Counted from the stretch's first letter, positions 1 to 10,733 are shown. The stretch is 64,000 nucleotides of DNA from Lentisphaerota bacterium (GCA_015061525.1 SUWK01000001.1:110653-174652); one strand, 5' to 3'. Program-made: numbers and translations. The notes: a model not told the origin generated them from the letters alone.

Positions 1-1818
1 GCTGGTTGTGAGGCGGCATTTGCCGCTGCCAGATTGGGGGCAAAAGTATTGCTGATCACGTTCAATATGGACCATATTGCCCAAATGAGCTGCAATCCGG
101 CGATCGGTGGTATCGCCAAGGGGCAAGTCGTTCGTGAAATCGATGCTCTCGGCGGGGCAATGGGGATGGTTTCAGAAGCAGCCGCCATCCAGTTCCGCAT
201 GCTCAATCGTACAAAAGGTCCGGCGGTCTGGTCTCCCCGCGCTCAATGTGACAAAGCAGCATACCGCGGCGGGATGAAGTTTCTCCTCGAAAATACTCCG
301 AATATAGATATCCTTCAGTCAGAAGTGACCTCCTTTATGGTGGAAAACGATACCATTTGCGGTCTTGTCACCCATCTTGGCGATCACATCCGTACCGGTG
401 CAGTGGTGCTGACGACCGGAACTTCGCTCAATGGCACACTGCATTACGGGCTGAACCATTACCCTGGCGGCAGAGCCGGAGATCAAGCGTCATGTGAACT
501 GTCTACTGCTCTGCATGAGCAGCTCGGCATTGAACTCGGACGGCTGAAAACCGGAACTCCTCCGCGTATTTTGGCGAAGACAATAGATTTTTCTTCGCTG
601 GAACTTCAACCGTCAGAGCCGCAGTTTGAAGAATTTTCCTTCTGGAGCAAGACATTGCGTCCATCTCTGGTCAATGCTGTCCGTCGTGATTTGCCGTGCT
701 ATATGCTCCACTCCACCGATGAAACAGCTGCAGTTGTACGGGCAAATATCGACAAGTCCCCCATGTACAGCGGAGTTATAAAAGGCATAGGAACGCGTTA
801 TTGCCCATCATTTGAAGATAAGGTTATCCGTTTCCCGCAACACCCTTATCATCTGCTCTTTCTTGAACCGGAAGGTGCGGAAACCGGGGAATATTACCTC
901 AACGGTTTTTCCAGCAGTCTGCCGCCGGAAGTTCAGAAACTGATGCTGCGCACCCTGCCCGGTCTGCACGATGCGGTGATTTCCCGCTACGCCTACGCTA
1001 TTGAATATGATTTTATCCCGCCGTATCAGACGGAACGCTGTCTGCGCAATAAACGCTGGCACAATCTCTTTACTGCCGGTCAGATCAATGGAACCAGCGG
1101 ATATGAGGAAGCTGCCGGTCAGGGATTGATCGCCGGAATGAATGCTGCGCGCCATGTTGCAGGCAAAGATGGTGTTTTTCCCGGACGGGATATCAGTTAT
1201 ATCGGTGTCATGCTCGATGATTTATCGACCAAAGAGATCGTTGAACCATACCGGTTGTTTACCAGCCGTGCAGAATACCGTCTTTCTTTACGTCAGGAAA
1301 ACGCTGATTTGCGTTTGTGCCGTCTGGCGTATAAGTGGGGTATTTTGCCGCAGGAAAAATTTGCAGAATACGAGCAGTATGAAACTCTTTTTTACCAGAA
1401 ACTCAACTATTGCAAACAAGCAAAACACGGGAAAAACACCCTCTTTGCCGCGCTGCGGGAAATTACCCCCGGAACAGCTGTTCACGATGCAGGAAAAATT
1501 GCGGAACTTTTGCAGCTGCCCGATAACCGTATAGGCAAACGGGTGTTCCAGGAGTTGCTCATCGCTGCAAAATACGATGGATATCTGCAACGGGAAGAAG
1601 TGGAGATATCCCGCTTGAAAAAACTGGAAGAAACTATGATCGTCGCTGATTTTGACTACTCCAATGTGCGCGGATTGTGCAATGAGTCCAGACAGAAACT
1701 GGAAAAGATCCGTCCTGCGACATTGGGACAAGCCGGACGCATTGACGGGGTCACTCCTGCAGATATTGGTCTTTTGCAGGTGCATCTGAAAAAATTGAAA
1801 GGAAAAAGCGGAGAATGA
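1..1818 (+). CDS. mnmG: tRNA uridine-5-carboxymethylaminomethyl(34) synthesis enzyme MnmG/GidA, 5'-truncated by window edge
   Basis: Frame 1 is open from base 1 (AGCEAAFAAARLGAKVLLITFNMDHIAQMSCNPAIGGIAKGQ), matching the MnmG N-terminal FAD-binding region. GTPPRI, TSRAEYRLSLRQENAD and the C-terminal GidA helical domain are present. Confidence 0.97.
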   Translation, partial: AGCEAAFAAARLGAKVLLITFNMDHIAQMSCNPAIGGIAKGQVVREIDALGGAMGMVSEAAAIQFRMLNRTKGPAVWSPRAQCDKAAYRGGMKFLLENTPNIDILQSEVTSFMVENDTICGLVTHLGDHIRTGAVVLTTGTSLNGTLHYGLNHYPGGRAGDQASCELSTALHEQLGIELGRLKTGTPPRILAKTIDFSSLELQPSEPQFEEFSFWSKTLRPSLVNAVRRDLPCYMLHSTDETAAVVRANIDKSPMYSGVIKGIGTRYCPSFEDKVIRFPQHPYHLLFLEPEGAETGEYYLNGFSSSLPPEVQKLMLRTLPGLHDAVISRYAYAIEYDFIPPYQTERCLRNKRWHNLFTAGQINGTSGYEEAAGQGLIAGMNAARHVAGKDGVFPGRDISYIGVMLDDLSTKEIVEPYRLFTSRAEYRLSLRQENADLRLCRLAYKWGILPQEKFAEYEQYETLFYQKLNYCKQAKHGKNTLFAALREITPGTAVHDAGKIAELLQLPDNRIGKRVFQELLIAAKYDGYLQREEVEISRLKKLEETMIVADFDYSNVRGLCNESRQKLEKIRPATLGQAGRIDGVTPADIGLLQVHLKKLKGKSGE

Positions 1819-2738
1819 AGCTCTCAAGTTGGCAAAAAATCAGAACCGACAAATGGGGTATCGCCGCTTTGATCGTGGTTCTGATTTACATTTTCACTGC
1901 CATCGGTGTTGAGATATACAGTATTTACTGCAAAAAAAACAATATTCTTCCATCCTATAACAGGAGTGCCGCAGAAAGTTATTCGCCGCCATCAGAAAAA
2001 CACTGGTTGGGAACTGATTATCAGGGGCGGGATGTATTGCTCCGCACCGCAGCAGGAAGTGCAAGTGCTTTGAAAACCGGTTTGGCAGCCGGTCTGATCG
2101 CTGTTGCCATCGGTGTAACGTTGGGAATGGTCTCCGGATATTTCGGCGGCAAAACGGATGAGACCATCGTATGGCTTTTCAGTACTTTTGCTGCCATGCC
2201 GACATTGCTGTTCATTCTGGCATTTGCGCTGCTGATGAGTCAGGAGTTCCTTTCCCCGGAAGCGTTGGAGGTTCTGAAAAAAATTTCCGGTGTGATCAAT
2301 ACCGAACCGGCAATGTTCGGAGTTTATCTTGCAATTGGTCTGACTGGTTGGGTAACACTCTGCAAGGTCATCCGGGGTGAAACGATGAAACTAAAAAATC
2401 TCGGATATATTTCGGCGGCAAAAGTTGCCGGCGTCCGAAGTTTTACCATTATTTTCCGGCACATTTTTCCGAATATATTTCATCTGGTCATCATCTATTT
2501 TACCACGTTATTCGCCAGTGCGATCATGTTGGAAGTCATCGTCAGCTATCTTGGACTTGGGGCGCAAACCGTACCAAGTTGGGGCGTAATGATTTCAGAC
2601 GGCCAAAATCGTTTATGGGCAGGCGTATGGTGGGAAATCACCGCCGCGTCCGGAGCGTTGCTGATACTGGTGCTTGCACTGAATATCCTGGGCGACAGCT
2701 TGCGTGATGCACTTGATCCGCGCAGCCAACGTGCATGA
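1815..2738 (+). CDS. ABC transporter permease, OppC/DppC-like
   Basis: Multi-spanning protein with HWLGTDYQGRDVLLR and the EAA-type loop (AAKVAGVRSFTIIFRHIFPNI). ATGA overlap with the mnmG stop codon. Confidence 0.9.
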   Translation: MKLSSWQKIRTDKWGIAALIVVLIYIFTAIGVEIYSIYCKKNNILPSYNRSAAESYSPPSEKHWLGTDYQGRDVLLRTAAGSASALKTGLAAGLIAVAIGVTLGMVSGYFGGKTDETIVWLFSTFAAMPTLLFILAFALLMSQEFLSPEALEVLKKISGVINTEPAMFGVYLAIGLTGWVTLCKVIRGETMKLKNLGYISAAKVAGVRSFTIIFRHIFPNIFHLVIIYFTTLFASAIMLEVIVSYLGLGAQTVPSWGVMISDGQNRLWAGVWWEITAASGALLILVLALNILGDSLRDALDPRSQRA

Positions 2739-2739
2739 A

Positions 2740-3324
2740 TCACTCCGGAAATGGAGCAAAATTTACCAAAGGGAAAAACGGTATCAAGGCATTGGGATTG
2801 TAATTGACCAGCCCGATCTGCAAACCACTTTCTGCAGTATTCAAAATACCGATCTGTAACAGATTCATCTTCGGTTTGCCGGATTGCTTTTTGGGGAGTT
2901 TCAAATTGTATACTCCAATGCTTACTCCATAATTTTCTTCATAAAAATTCCCTCCTCCGACAGAAAGACCGTAAACATTATGGTTTGAATTCATCAATCC
3001 GGCGGAAATACCGTACATACTCACATTCGCATTCATCAAAGGAGCAACGCTTACTCCGTAACACTCCTTAACTCCGCCGCCCGGCAAATTCAACTCCACT
3101 CCATAAACTGTTGTCCCAACGGGACAAAAAAGTCCGAGATTATCCAGATTTATTTGCAGCGGAGTCGGCATACCGGGAAAAAGTCCGCGAAACAAGGTAG
3201 CATAGAGCGGTTCTTCCCACTCATTGCCCAGAAGATCACTCTTTGAGGTATAACAGCCGTTAACCACACCCAGAATCATCAACAGAAATAATATTTTTAC
3301 TGCCGGATGTTTCATTTTATTCAA
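2740..3324 (-). CDS. Putative lipoprotein with YG(V/I/L)S-type surface repeats (LA_2272-like)
   Basis: Signal peptide with lipobox-like VVNGC. Repeated YGVELN / YGVSVAPLMNANVSMYGISAGLMNSNHNVYGLSVGGG / YGVSIGVYN units. Confidence 0.65.
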   Translation of the reverse strand: MNKMKHPAVKILFLLMILGVVNGCYTSKSDLLGNEWEEPLYATLFRGLFPGMPTPLQINLDNLGLFCPVGTTVYGVELNLPGGGVKECYGVSVAPLMNANVSMYGISAGLMNSNHNVYGLSVGGGNFYEENYGVSIGVYNLKLPKKQSGKPKMNLLQIGILNTAESGLQIGLVNYNPNALIPFFPLVNFAPFPE

Positions 3325-4591
3325 ACTCCTTGCTGATATCTTCCCCCCTGCTCTCTTTAACCATCAGAGACAGCAGTGCGGCAATAACACCGGCAATCAC
3401 CAGCACTCCAAAGACCAGCAAGTATGAGCTTCTGCCGTAAATTTTCACCCCGTTCACAATTTGCGGTGCGTAAAGATCCATCAATTTTCCGGCACATCCT
3501 CCGGCAATTGCCGATACTCCGTAGGCAAAACAGTTGCCTACACACACTGCCGTTCCGAACCGGGTATCCGGATTGCTCTCTTTAATCAGTGCCACATAAA
3601 TCGGTGATATATTTCCGGCAAATGCCATTATGAACAATCCTGCAATCGGCAGCCATGCTCCGGTACAGCAAAGGACACCGGAAAAAATCATTGCCGCTCC
3701 GCCAAGACATCCGAATGCTGAAAACAGAATAAACGGCCGCCGGTAATTTCCCGTAAAACGGCATATATTTGCCACCAGAAAACCATTAAGTGCGGCGATG
3801 ACCATGGAAATTGTCATTACTGCTCCGGCGATATTTCCTGACAGAGCGCAGAAATCCTCCAGAAACTTTTTCCCGACAGTTGATTGCAATGCAAAATAAG
3901 TACCGAAACTGATGCCGACGGGGATCATCAGCGCACAATTCTGACGGTTTCTGCAAACGGCCCAATAAGCAGAAATACTGAACTTCACTTCCTTTTTTAC
4001 CATGGGAAACCGGTCTTGTAAAGCAGTGATCGTGTAAAGAACATAAAAGATAAATGCTGCGACACCGGCAGCAAACACCATATAAAAGTAACCGAATTTA
4101 TCCACTCCGGCAATAAATGGCGAAGCTCCGGTAATTGAACCGGAATAACCTACTATGGTAACGATCCCCAATATCATCGGCATATTTTGCGGTGATATTC
4201 TGCTGATTTCTTTGACCAGACTCAGATAGATGGATGCCGCGCCGAAACCAGTCATAAAACGACAGACATACAACAGTGTCAGTGAACCGGTAAAAGATGA
4301 AAGCAGCGATCCGGCACAAAACAGCAACCCTCCGACGATAATCACCCGCGCACCGCCGAAACGGTCAGCCAATAATCCGATGATCAATTGTGAAAATGCA
4401 TATACACCCAGAAAAATCGCTCCCAACCGGGTCACACCGGCGGCATCAATTTGAAACGCACTCTGCAATTCATCAAAAGCCGCGCCGGGAATAATAACTT
4501 TCTGCAGGTTGGCAAAATAGTAGATCGCCGCGATCAATGAAAGCAGCAAAACTCCGGATACGGCTTTTTTATTTTTCACTTCCGCACTCAT
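3317..4591 (-). CDS. MFS transporter
   Basis: 12-TM-like hydrophobic protein with an LADRFGGARVIIVGG MFS loop and LMDLYAP near the C-terminus. Confidence 0.88.
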   Translation of the reverse strand: MSAEVKNKKAVSGVLLLSLIAAIYYFANLQKVIIPGAAFDELQSAFQIDAAGVTRLGAIFLGVYAFSQLIIGLLADRFGGARVIIVGGLLFCAGSLLSSFTGSLTLLYVCRFMTGFGAASIYLSLVKEISRISPQNMPMILGIVTIVGYSGSITGASPFIAGVDKFGYFYMVFAAGVAAFIFYVLYTITALQDRFPMVKKEVKFSISAYWAVCRNRQNCALMIPVGISFGTYFALQSTVGKKFLEDFCALSGNIAGAVMTISMVIAALNGFLVANICRFTGNYRRPFILFSAFGCLGGAAMIFSGVLCCTGAWLPIAGLFIMAFAGNISPIYVALIKESNPDTRFGTAVCVGNCFAYGVSAIAGGCAGKLMDLYAPQIVNGVKIYGRSSYLLVFGVLVIAGVIAALLSLMVKESRGEDISKEFE

Positions 4592-4604
4592 TTTTTACAC
4601 CTCC

Positions 4605-6155
4605 TCAATGCCGCGCACCGCGCCGGGAACTTCCACGCTGAAATCCCCCCTTTCCCTTGTGTCTGCCAGATGTCGGGACCGCAGCTTTTCCCGGCAGAAG
4701 CGGATTTTCAACTTCCGGCGGCAGCTGGAGCATCTCTTCTGTCGGCAATATACTGCTGAAACGTGAATCCAGCAATTCTTCAATAGCAGGAAGATAATAC
4801 GCACCGTATTCGCACAGAAAACTTATTGACGTACCGGTATTGCCTGCCCTGCCGGTTCTGCCGATACGGTGTATGTAATCTTCCGGTTGTTCCGGCAGAT
4901 CATAGTTGATGACAAGAGAAACATCATCCACGTGAATCCCGCGTGCCGCGACATCGGTGGCAATCACGATCTTATCCTTGCCTGAACGGAATTTTTCCAG
5001 AATCTTTATCCGCTTTTCCTGTGAAATATCTCCGGAAAGCAGCGGTACAGAAAATCCATAACGGGCCAAATCATACTGCAGACGCAAGTTGACATCTTTC
5101 CGGTTCCCGAAAATAATGACCCGCTCATACTCCATCGTTTTAAGGATATGAAGCAGCAAAGCCAGTTTTTCTTCCCGGAGTACGGAGTAGAATGTCTGAT
5201 TGATATTGTCACTGACCATCTTTTCAGGCTCGCTTTCCAAAACAACCGGTTCAGCCAGCCAACCGGCAGCCAGGCGCAAAATACTGTCATCCAGCGTTGC
5301 ACTGAACAGCAAAGTTTGCCTTTCGCCTTTGCGCGGCATCTGGGAAACTATGCGTTTGACATCCGGAATAAATCCCATATCCAGCATACGGTCAGCTTCG
5401 TCAATGACCAGAATTTCAACTTCACTCAAATCCAATGCCCCGGAACGGCTGTAATCAATTACCCTTCCCGGAGTACCGATGAGAACATCAAGCTGACAAT
5501 CCAGCGTCATGCGCTGCTTTTCATGATCCATTCCTCCGAATACCACGGCTGTATTAAGTGCAGTAAAAATCCCCAGTTCACAGGCATCTTTATGTATTTG
5601 CATGGCAAGTTCACGGGTCGGAGCCAGCACCACCATACGCGGAGTACCGTTTTTCCGCCCGATCGTCAATGGATTATTCAGCAGTCTGGTAAATGATGCC
5701 AACAGAAATGCCGCTGTTTTTCCGGTACCGGTTTGTGCTTTTCCTGCCAGATCCCGTTTTTCCAACAACGGCGGCAAAGTCATCTCCTGAATCGGAGTAC
5801 AATATTCAAAACCGGCATGCTGAATCCCAAACTGCACATCTTCGTGCAACGCCAGATCAAGGAAACGCATCTTTCCTTCACAAATCGCCACTTCGGTCAA
5901 TTTTTCCGGCTTTGCAGGAATCTTTTTTTGCTGCTGAACCACATTGCGGTTGCCGGAGTCGTGCGTCTTTTTGCGTTTGCGCCTGTTATCAGCTTTGTTT
6001 GCCGTCATTGCAGTAGGATTTTTACAGCACGATTCCGGATGTTTGCTTTTCGCTTTTTTACGTTTGTTTCCGCAGTTATGGACGGAGACTGACTTTCCGG
6101 CGTTTGCATTTCCGGAAAACAGCGTTTTGAGAAATGATTTTATCTTGTTGAACAC
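4605..6155 (-). CDS. DEAD/DEAH-box ATP-dependent RNA helicase with basic N-terminal extension
   Basis: AQTGTGKTAAF, PTRELAMQ, VIDEADRMLDMGF, LFSATL, HRIGRTGRAG. Confidence 0.95.
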   Translation of the reverse strand: MFNKIKSFLKTLFSGNANAGKSVSVHNCGNKRKKAKSKHPESCCKNPTAMTANKADNRRKRKKTHDSGNRNVVQQQKKIPAKPEKLTEVAICEGKMRFLDLALHEDVQFGIQHAGFEYCTPIQEMTLPPLLEKRDLAGKAQTGTGKTAAFLLASFTRLLNNPLTIGRKNGTPRMVVLAPTRELAMQIHKDACELGIFTALNTAVVFGGMDHEKQRMTLDCQLDVLIGTPGRVIDYSRSGALDLSEVEILVIDEADRMLDMGFIPDVKRIVSQMPRKGERQTLLFSATLDDSILRLAAGWLAEPVVLESEPEKMVSDNINQTFYSVLREEKLALLLHILKTMEYERVIIFGNRKDVNLRLQYDLARYGFSVPLLSGDISQEKRIKILEKFRSGKDKIVIATDVAARGIHVDDVSLVINYDLPEQPEDYIHRIGRTGRAGNTGTSISFLCEYGAYYLPAIEELLDSRFSSILPTEEMLQLPPEVENPLLPGKAAVPTSGRHKGKGGFQRGSSRRGARH

Positions 6156-6157
6156 TT

Positions 6158-7054
6158 TTACAAATCTTTTATGTTAAATTTTTTCAGGATATCCATGATC
6201 TGCCTGCCCAGACTCTCCTGCAACTCCGGACGGCGCAAGGCGAATTCCACATTCGCCGAAACAAAACCAGCCACACGGCCTAAATCATATCGTTTCCCAG
6301 CGATCAGACAGCCAAAAACTTTCTCTGTCAGCAACAATTTTTTTACAGCATCGGTCAATTGTATTTCACCGTGTAATCCGGGACAAGTATCGCGCAAAGC
6401 GGCAAAAATCTCCGGAGTAAACAGGTAACGTGCAGCAACCGCAAAATCACTCGGCGCATCCGCCGGAGATGGTTTTTCCACCAGATCACTCAACTGCATA
6501 ACCCGCTCTGCAATCATATTTCCGGCGGCAATACCGTATGAAGAAATTTTTTCCTGCGGCACTCTGGTCAATGCAATTACCGAGGAACGATACTCTTCAT
6601 AAACGCTTACCAACTGAGCGGAAACTCCGCGTGAAACTGCGGAATCCATCACCGTATCCCCCAGCAGCACCATCACCGGATCCGTTCCGGCGAAATCTGC
6701 CGCCAACGCTACAGCATCTCCCAGACCATTAAGCTCATATTGATAAACATACGAAATATTTGCAAGGGTGTTTATTTTTTTTATGCCGGCAAATAATTCA
6801 TCTTTTCCTGATGACTTCAAGCGTTCCTCCAACTTTTCCGCCGGCATAAAATGTTCTTTTATCGCCTCTTTTCCCGGACTGATAATTATGAGGATATCTT
6901 CAGCTCCGGCATCGACAGCCTCCTCTACTACATATTGCAGGACAGGAGTATCCACCAAAGGTATCAATTCTTTGGGAACCGCCTTAGTGAACGGCAGCAT
7001 ACGGGTTCCGAACCCGGCCGCAGGGATGACTGCTTTGGTCACGACTCGACTCAT
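6158..7054 (-). CDS. galU: UTP--glucose-1-phosphate uridylyltransferase
   Basis: KAVIPAAGFGTRMLPFTKAVPKELIPLVDTPVLQYVVEEAVDAG, VEKPSPADAPSDFAVAARYL, KRYDLGRVAGF. Confidence 0.94.
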   Translation of the reverse strand: MSRVVTKAVIPAAGFGTRMLPFTKAVPKELIPLVDTPVLQYVVEEAVDAGAEDILIIISPGKEAIKEHFMPAEKLEERLKSSGKDELFAGIKKINTLANISYVYQYELNGLGDAVALAADFAGTDPVMVLLGDTVMDSAVSRGVSAQLVSVYEEYRSSVIALTRVPQEKISSYGIAAGNMIAERVMQLSDLVEKPSPADAPSDFAVAARYLFTPEIFAALRDTCPGLHGEIQLTDAVKKLLLTEKVFGCLIAGKRYDLGRVAGFVSANVEFALRRPELQESLGRQIMDILKKFNIKDL

Positions 7055-7057
7055 GCC

Positions 7058-8074
7058 TTACTCTCCCCCCTGCCGGACGATGTTTGGTTTTACGATCTCA
7101 ACCCCATAAATTTTCAGTTTACGACGCAGATTTTCAAACATCGCCTCATCTTCAAACGTCCCGACGATCGCACCGCCGGAACCGGTAAATTTTGCAGATG
7201 CTCCGGTACTTCTGGCAACTTCGATCATCTGACGGTTCCTGCTGCTGATGCTGCCGGAACAAACTTCACTGCGCAAATCAAAATTGCGATCGATCAAACG
7301 CTGGACTGTCGAATAGTCTCCATTTTTCAGAGCATTTTTCATTTGCACGGTCAAATCGGCCCACTCCTCCATTGCAGCCAGAACCTGCGGAACACGGGCG
7401 TTGTAATCATCACGCAGCCGTGAGTGCAAAATTTCAGAACCTTCCGCAAGGTCGGTACGGTAAGCAACGTAAAAATTGATTTCCGGCGGCAGCTCGATCG
7501 CTTCATATCTGCCGTAACCGTGAGTTTGCATATATTGCCGGTCAAAATCCATAAAAACCGGATGATTATACGCCTGAGCAACCCGATCCTGCAATCCGGC
7601 AGGGATGCTCAATTCATCCCGCTCGGCTGCGAGAACTAAATTGGCAAGTTCGGCATTGCTCATAACGACACCGTAAAATTCTGCCATCGCCCTGATCGCG
7701 GCGGTGATAATCGCTGAGGAACCTGCCAATCCGAGACGATTCGGTATATCGCTCTGATAACGGATAGTAAAATTCTTTTTTTCCAAAGTCAAACCTTTTT
7801 CCCGGCAATAAACCAGAAATTTTCTGGCCGAGGCTTTCAAAAGGCGAATACCACCGTAATAACCATACATCCCGATCTTACGGTCGAGGTCTTCCAAATC
7901 CTGAAATTCATTCAAGTCACGGAATGCGGAAAGAAAAGCAATCTGCGGAGTTTCATACAATTGCACTTGAGCAGAATAATTATCAAAAACAAAAGCAATC
8001 GTTTTTCCGAAATATCCATCCGAGGGATTTCCGATCAATGCCGCCCGGGGATAAGCCACAGAGTTTATTATCAT
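7058..8074 (-). CDS. GHMP-superfamily sugar kinase, similar to plant-type glucuronokinase
   Basis: ALIGNPSDGYFGKTIAF, GYYGGIRLLKA, GLAGSSAIITAAIRAM, PAGLQDRVAQAY, SAKFTGSGGAIVG. Confidence 0.85.
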   Translation of the reverse strand: MIINSVAYPRAALIGNPSDGYFGKTIAFVFDNYSAQVQLYETPQIAFLSAFRDLNEFQDLEDLDRKIGMYGYYGGIRLLKASARKFLVYCREKGLTLEKKNFTIRYQSDIPNRLGLAGSSAIITAAIRAMAEFYGVVMSNAELANLVLAAERDELSIPAGLQDRVAQAYNHPVFMDFDRQYMQTHGYGRYEAIELPPEINFYVAYRTDLAEGSEILHSRLRDDYNARVPQVLAAMEEWADLTVQMKNALKNGDYSTVQRLIDRNFDLRSEVCSGSISSRNRQMIEVARSTGASAKFTGSGGAIVGTFEDEAMFENLRRKLKIYGVEIVKPNIVRQGGE

Positions 8075-8399
8075 AGATTACCTTTTCAAATACACAACAA
8101 AACTAATTCTTATAATATACTTGCAGATAAGCTTTTTTTCAAGCAGGGAGACCATTATCTTTATCTGCAAAGATTTTTTAGCCGGCGAAAGAGTCAAAAC
8201 TCTTGGATCCCCCAAAATGTCTTTTCGTAATGCAGAAATGACATTTGCTGCAGATGCAGCCGGTTGCATGTTTGACTCAGAGCTTCTCCTGCTATGAATT
8301 TTAATAATTTTTTCAAAAAAACTTGCAAAAATCACAATAGAACATTATATTTATTCCCATCCGGTCCTTTTTACAAATCCCGAACAGGAGAAATCAAAA

Positions 8400-8771
8400 A
8401 TGAAAAAATTGTTATTGCTCTCTATGTTGCTTCTCGGTGCATCTGCAACTCTTTTGGCAGACAATGTTGAAGACACCCAATTCCGGCAGTATGTGGAACT
8501 CACCAGAAAAAGTCTCACTAATCCGGCAGGGATGACGGTCGCTTCCGACAGCACTTACCGTATTATATATGTTGCGATGCCGATGGCGATCTCTTCCTCG
8601 GATGTTACTCCTGAAATAATGAAGTCGATGAAAAACATTATGCTCGCGGCAATGCGTAAGGAGACGGCAGACTGTGCCGTCATCAAAGATCTCAAAATCA
8701 GCATAGTGTATTCTTTTATCACTTCTGATAAACATATTTTTACCACGACGATTACATTCAACGATCTGTAA
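8400..8771 (+). CDS. Small secreted/periplasmic protein of unknown function
   Basis: ATG with upstream AGGAG; N-terminal signal peptide MKKLLLLSMLLLGASATLLA. Confidence 0.6.
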   Translation: MKKLLLLSMLLLGASATLLADNVEDTQFRQYVELTRKSLTNPAGMTVASDSTYRIIYVAMPMAISSSDVTPEIMKSMKNIMLAAMRKETADCAVIKDLKISIVYSFITSDKHIFTTTITFNDL

Positions 8772-8793
8772 GATACGATCAATCATATTATAA

Positions 8794-8838
8794 GGGCTGT
8801 CGCAATACCTTAAAAAAGATTTGCGGCAGCCCCTTTGA
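8794..8838. terminator. Stem-loop between convergent genes (possible bidirectional terminator)
   Basis: gggctgtcgcaa ... ttgcggcagccc inverted repeat (one G-U pair) between the ends of 8400-8771(+) and 8881-10733(-). Confidence 0.55.
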
Positions 8839-8880
8839 ATTAATCGATAAGATTTCAGGCTGATAAATTAAAAATCCGTG

Positions 8881-10733
8881 TTATTTTATCAGCGGTTCTC
8901 CGGTGAAGAACGGTTCGACAATCACCATATCCCACATGATCTGCTGACCGGCCTTACCCGGGAATTCATCAGAATCCCAGTCAGACAAAATTAATTCTGC
9001 GGTAGTATCTGTTGCTTTGAATTTAAGGAACATGTAATTCAGCCGGACATTTACACTCTTTTTATCTTTGGTTCTGAATGCACACTGATGCCGGATGCTG
9101 CCGGACTCAAGTGTTTGAGCTCCGATTACCGAAATTCCGGTATACATCAAATCCGCAGATGAAATATTTTTGAAATCAGCGTTATTGACCTTTACTGAAT
9201 ACACCTGACCGGGGACCAATCCGGTAATCTGTTGTTTGATCAGATTCGGCTTTTGGTCATTTCTGGTCGTCACGACAAATTTCCCGGGGAAATTCACCCA
9301 TTTTTTGCCATCAAAATATTCGGTAAATTCCGGGAATGAGGTAGTGTAATACTTTTGTTTGCCGTATGGAAGCTGCTTTGCATCAAACAATTCAATACTT
9401 TTATCAGCAGCTTTTTGGAAAGTCCAGTGTTTTTCCCCTCGTTAAATCCGGCATTTTTGATCAAAGACATTTCGAATGGAATGTCTGACATCCGTTCCCG
9501 GTGTCCTTCTATCAGATAATGGCGGAAAAGAGCCGATATCCACCGCAAATGTTCTTCATCCAGATGGTTTATCAAATATGGAGATACCCCGAAATAATCC
9601 TTGAAATACGGTTCATTTACCATAAATTTCAACTGTAAATCAAAAAATGCTTTCAAGCACACTCCGGAAGAGGATATCATATTGAATGAACTTGTTCCAT
9701 TTCCGAGACCAAATGCCCAAATCTGTTTATGAGGAGCAATATATTTGCAGACTTCCAACAATTTGCGGGCCGAAATCGATGATCTGAAGTAATCATCCTC
9801 TTTCCCGGGTTTCACTCTTGCCGACAGATAAACCTCCGGTATGGTACGCAAAGATTGCGTACTGTTGGCAAGTTCAAAGATCTTCTGATGATTGACACAT
9901 TCTGCAAATGCCGGATAAAACAGATAAACCTGCTGGTTATCCAACACTCCGTTTTTGATCATTTTGTCCAGTGTTTCCCGTAAATACGTCATTTCCTGCG
10001 GTTTATCATGATGAAGTTCATCGTAAACAAAGCCGTCATAATCCTGATTTTTCTTCAAGAACGTCGTCCAGAAATGATAAAGATTTTTGTTATTGTATCC
10101 GGAACGGAAGTTGCTCAATCCCCTTCTGCCGAACCACTGTCTGCCGGCACTGCGCCATTTGAAGCGGAAATCAGCGTATGCTGACGGCGGTTCCGGTTCA
10201 TCCACAATGATATTGAATGACTGTAGAATATTATCCTGAAAAAGTTTATCTACTGAATGAAAATGATTGCCCCTGCCATTGAAACCGGGGATCCTGCTGG
10301 ATGCCTGATAAAAGATGATCGCCGGAATTTCCCGCAAAGAAATTTCCTTAACATCCGGAGTTCCATTCACCCAGATGTTAAGAGTATGTTTACCTTTTTT
10401 AAGGTATTTCATCGCCTCATTCACCGACAGGTAAGGAGACAGGATCATCTCTTCAGCCGGATTATCACTGTCAATAAAAAATTTCACATCTCCCCGGCTG
10501 ACATTGTCATTGAATCCTTTCTTGAGGGAAAGATATATCCAGCCGTCATTGCGTTTTTCAAAGGCAACAGTCTGAAATTTTGTCCATTTTGCGAAAGACG
10601 GTATTTGCTTCGGCTGCAGTCTGATTTGTTCAACGACAAAGTTGTTCAAGCGTCCCCGGGATGTATTGGCGATCTCGGCATGGGTCACTAAACCAAGCAG
10701 CATGATCAGTATCAAAAGTATTTTACTACGCAT
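8881..10733 (-). pseudogene. Secreted hypothetical protein (possible glycoside-hydrolase-like fold) interrupted by a frameshift
   Basis: ORF 9294-10733 (signal peptide MRSKILLILIMLLGLVTHA) and ORF 8881-9390 join with a -1 shift at the GGGGAAAAAC tract (plus-strand 9429-9438). The second frame reads KHWTFQKAADKSIELFDAKQLPYGK continuously upstream of its annotated Met. Confidence 0.7.

Noticed and set aside
8078-8335. 85-aa minus-strand ORF upstream of the GHMP kinase
   Set aside because: No recognisable domain and atypical composition; probably non-coding leader sequence.
9429-9438. Programmed -1 ribosomal frameshift as the explanation for the split ORF
   Set aside because: The tract does not form a canonical X_XXY_YYZ slippery heptamer in the zero frame, and the gene is not an IS or phage type; mutation or sequencing error is more likely.
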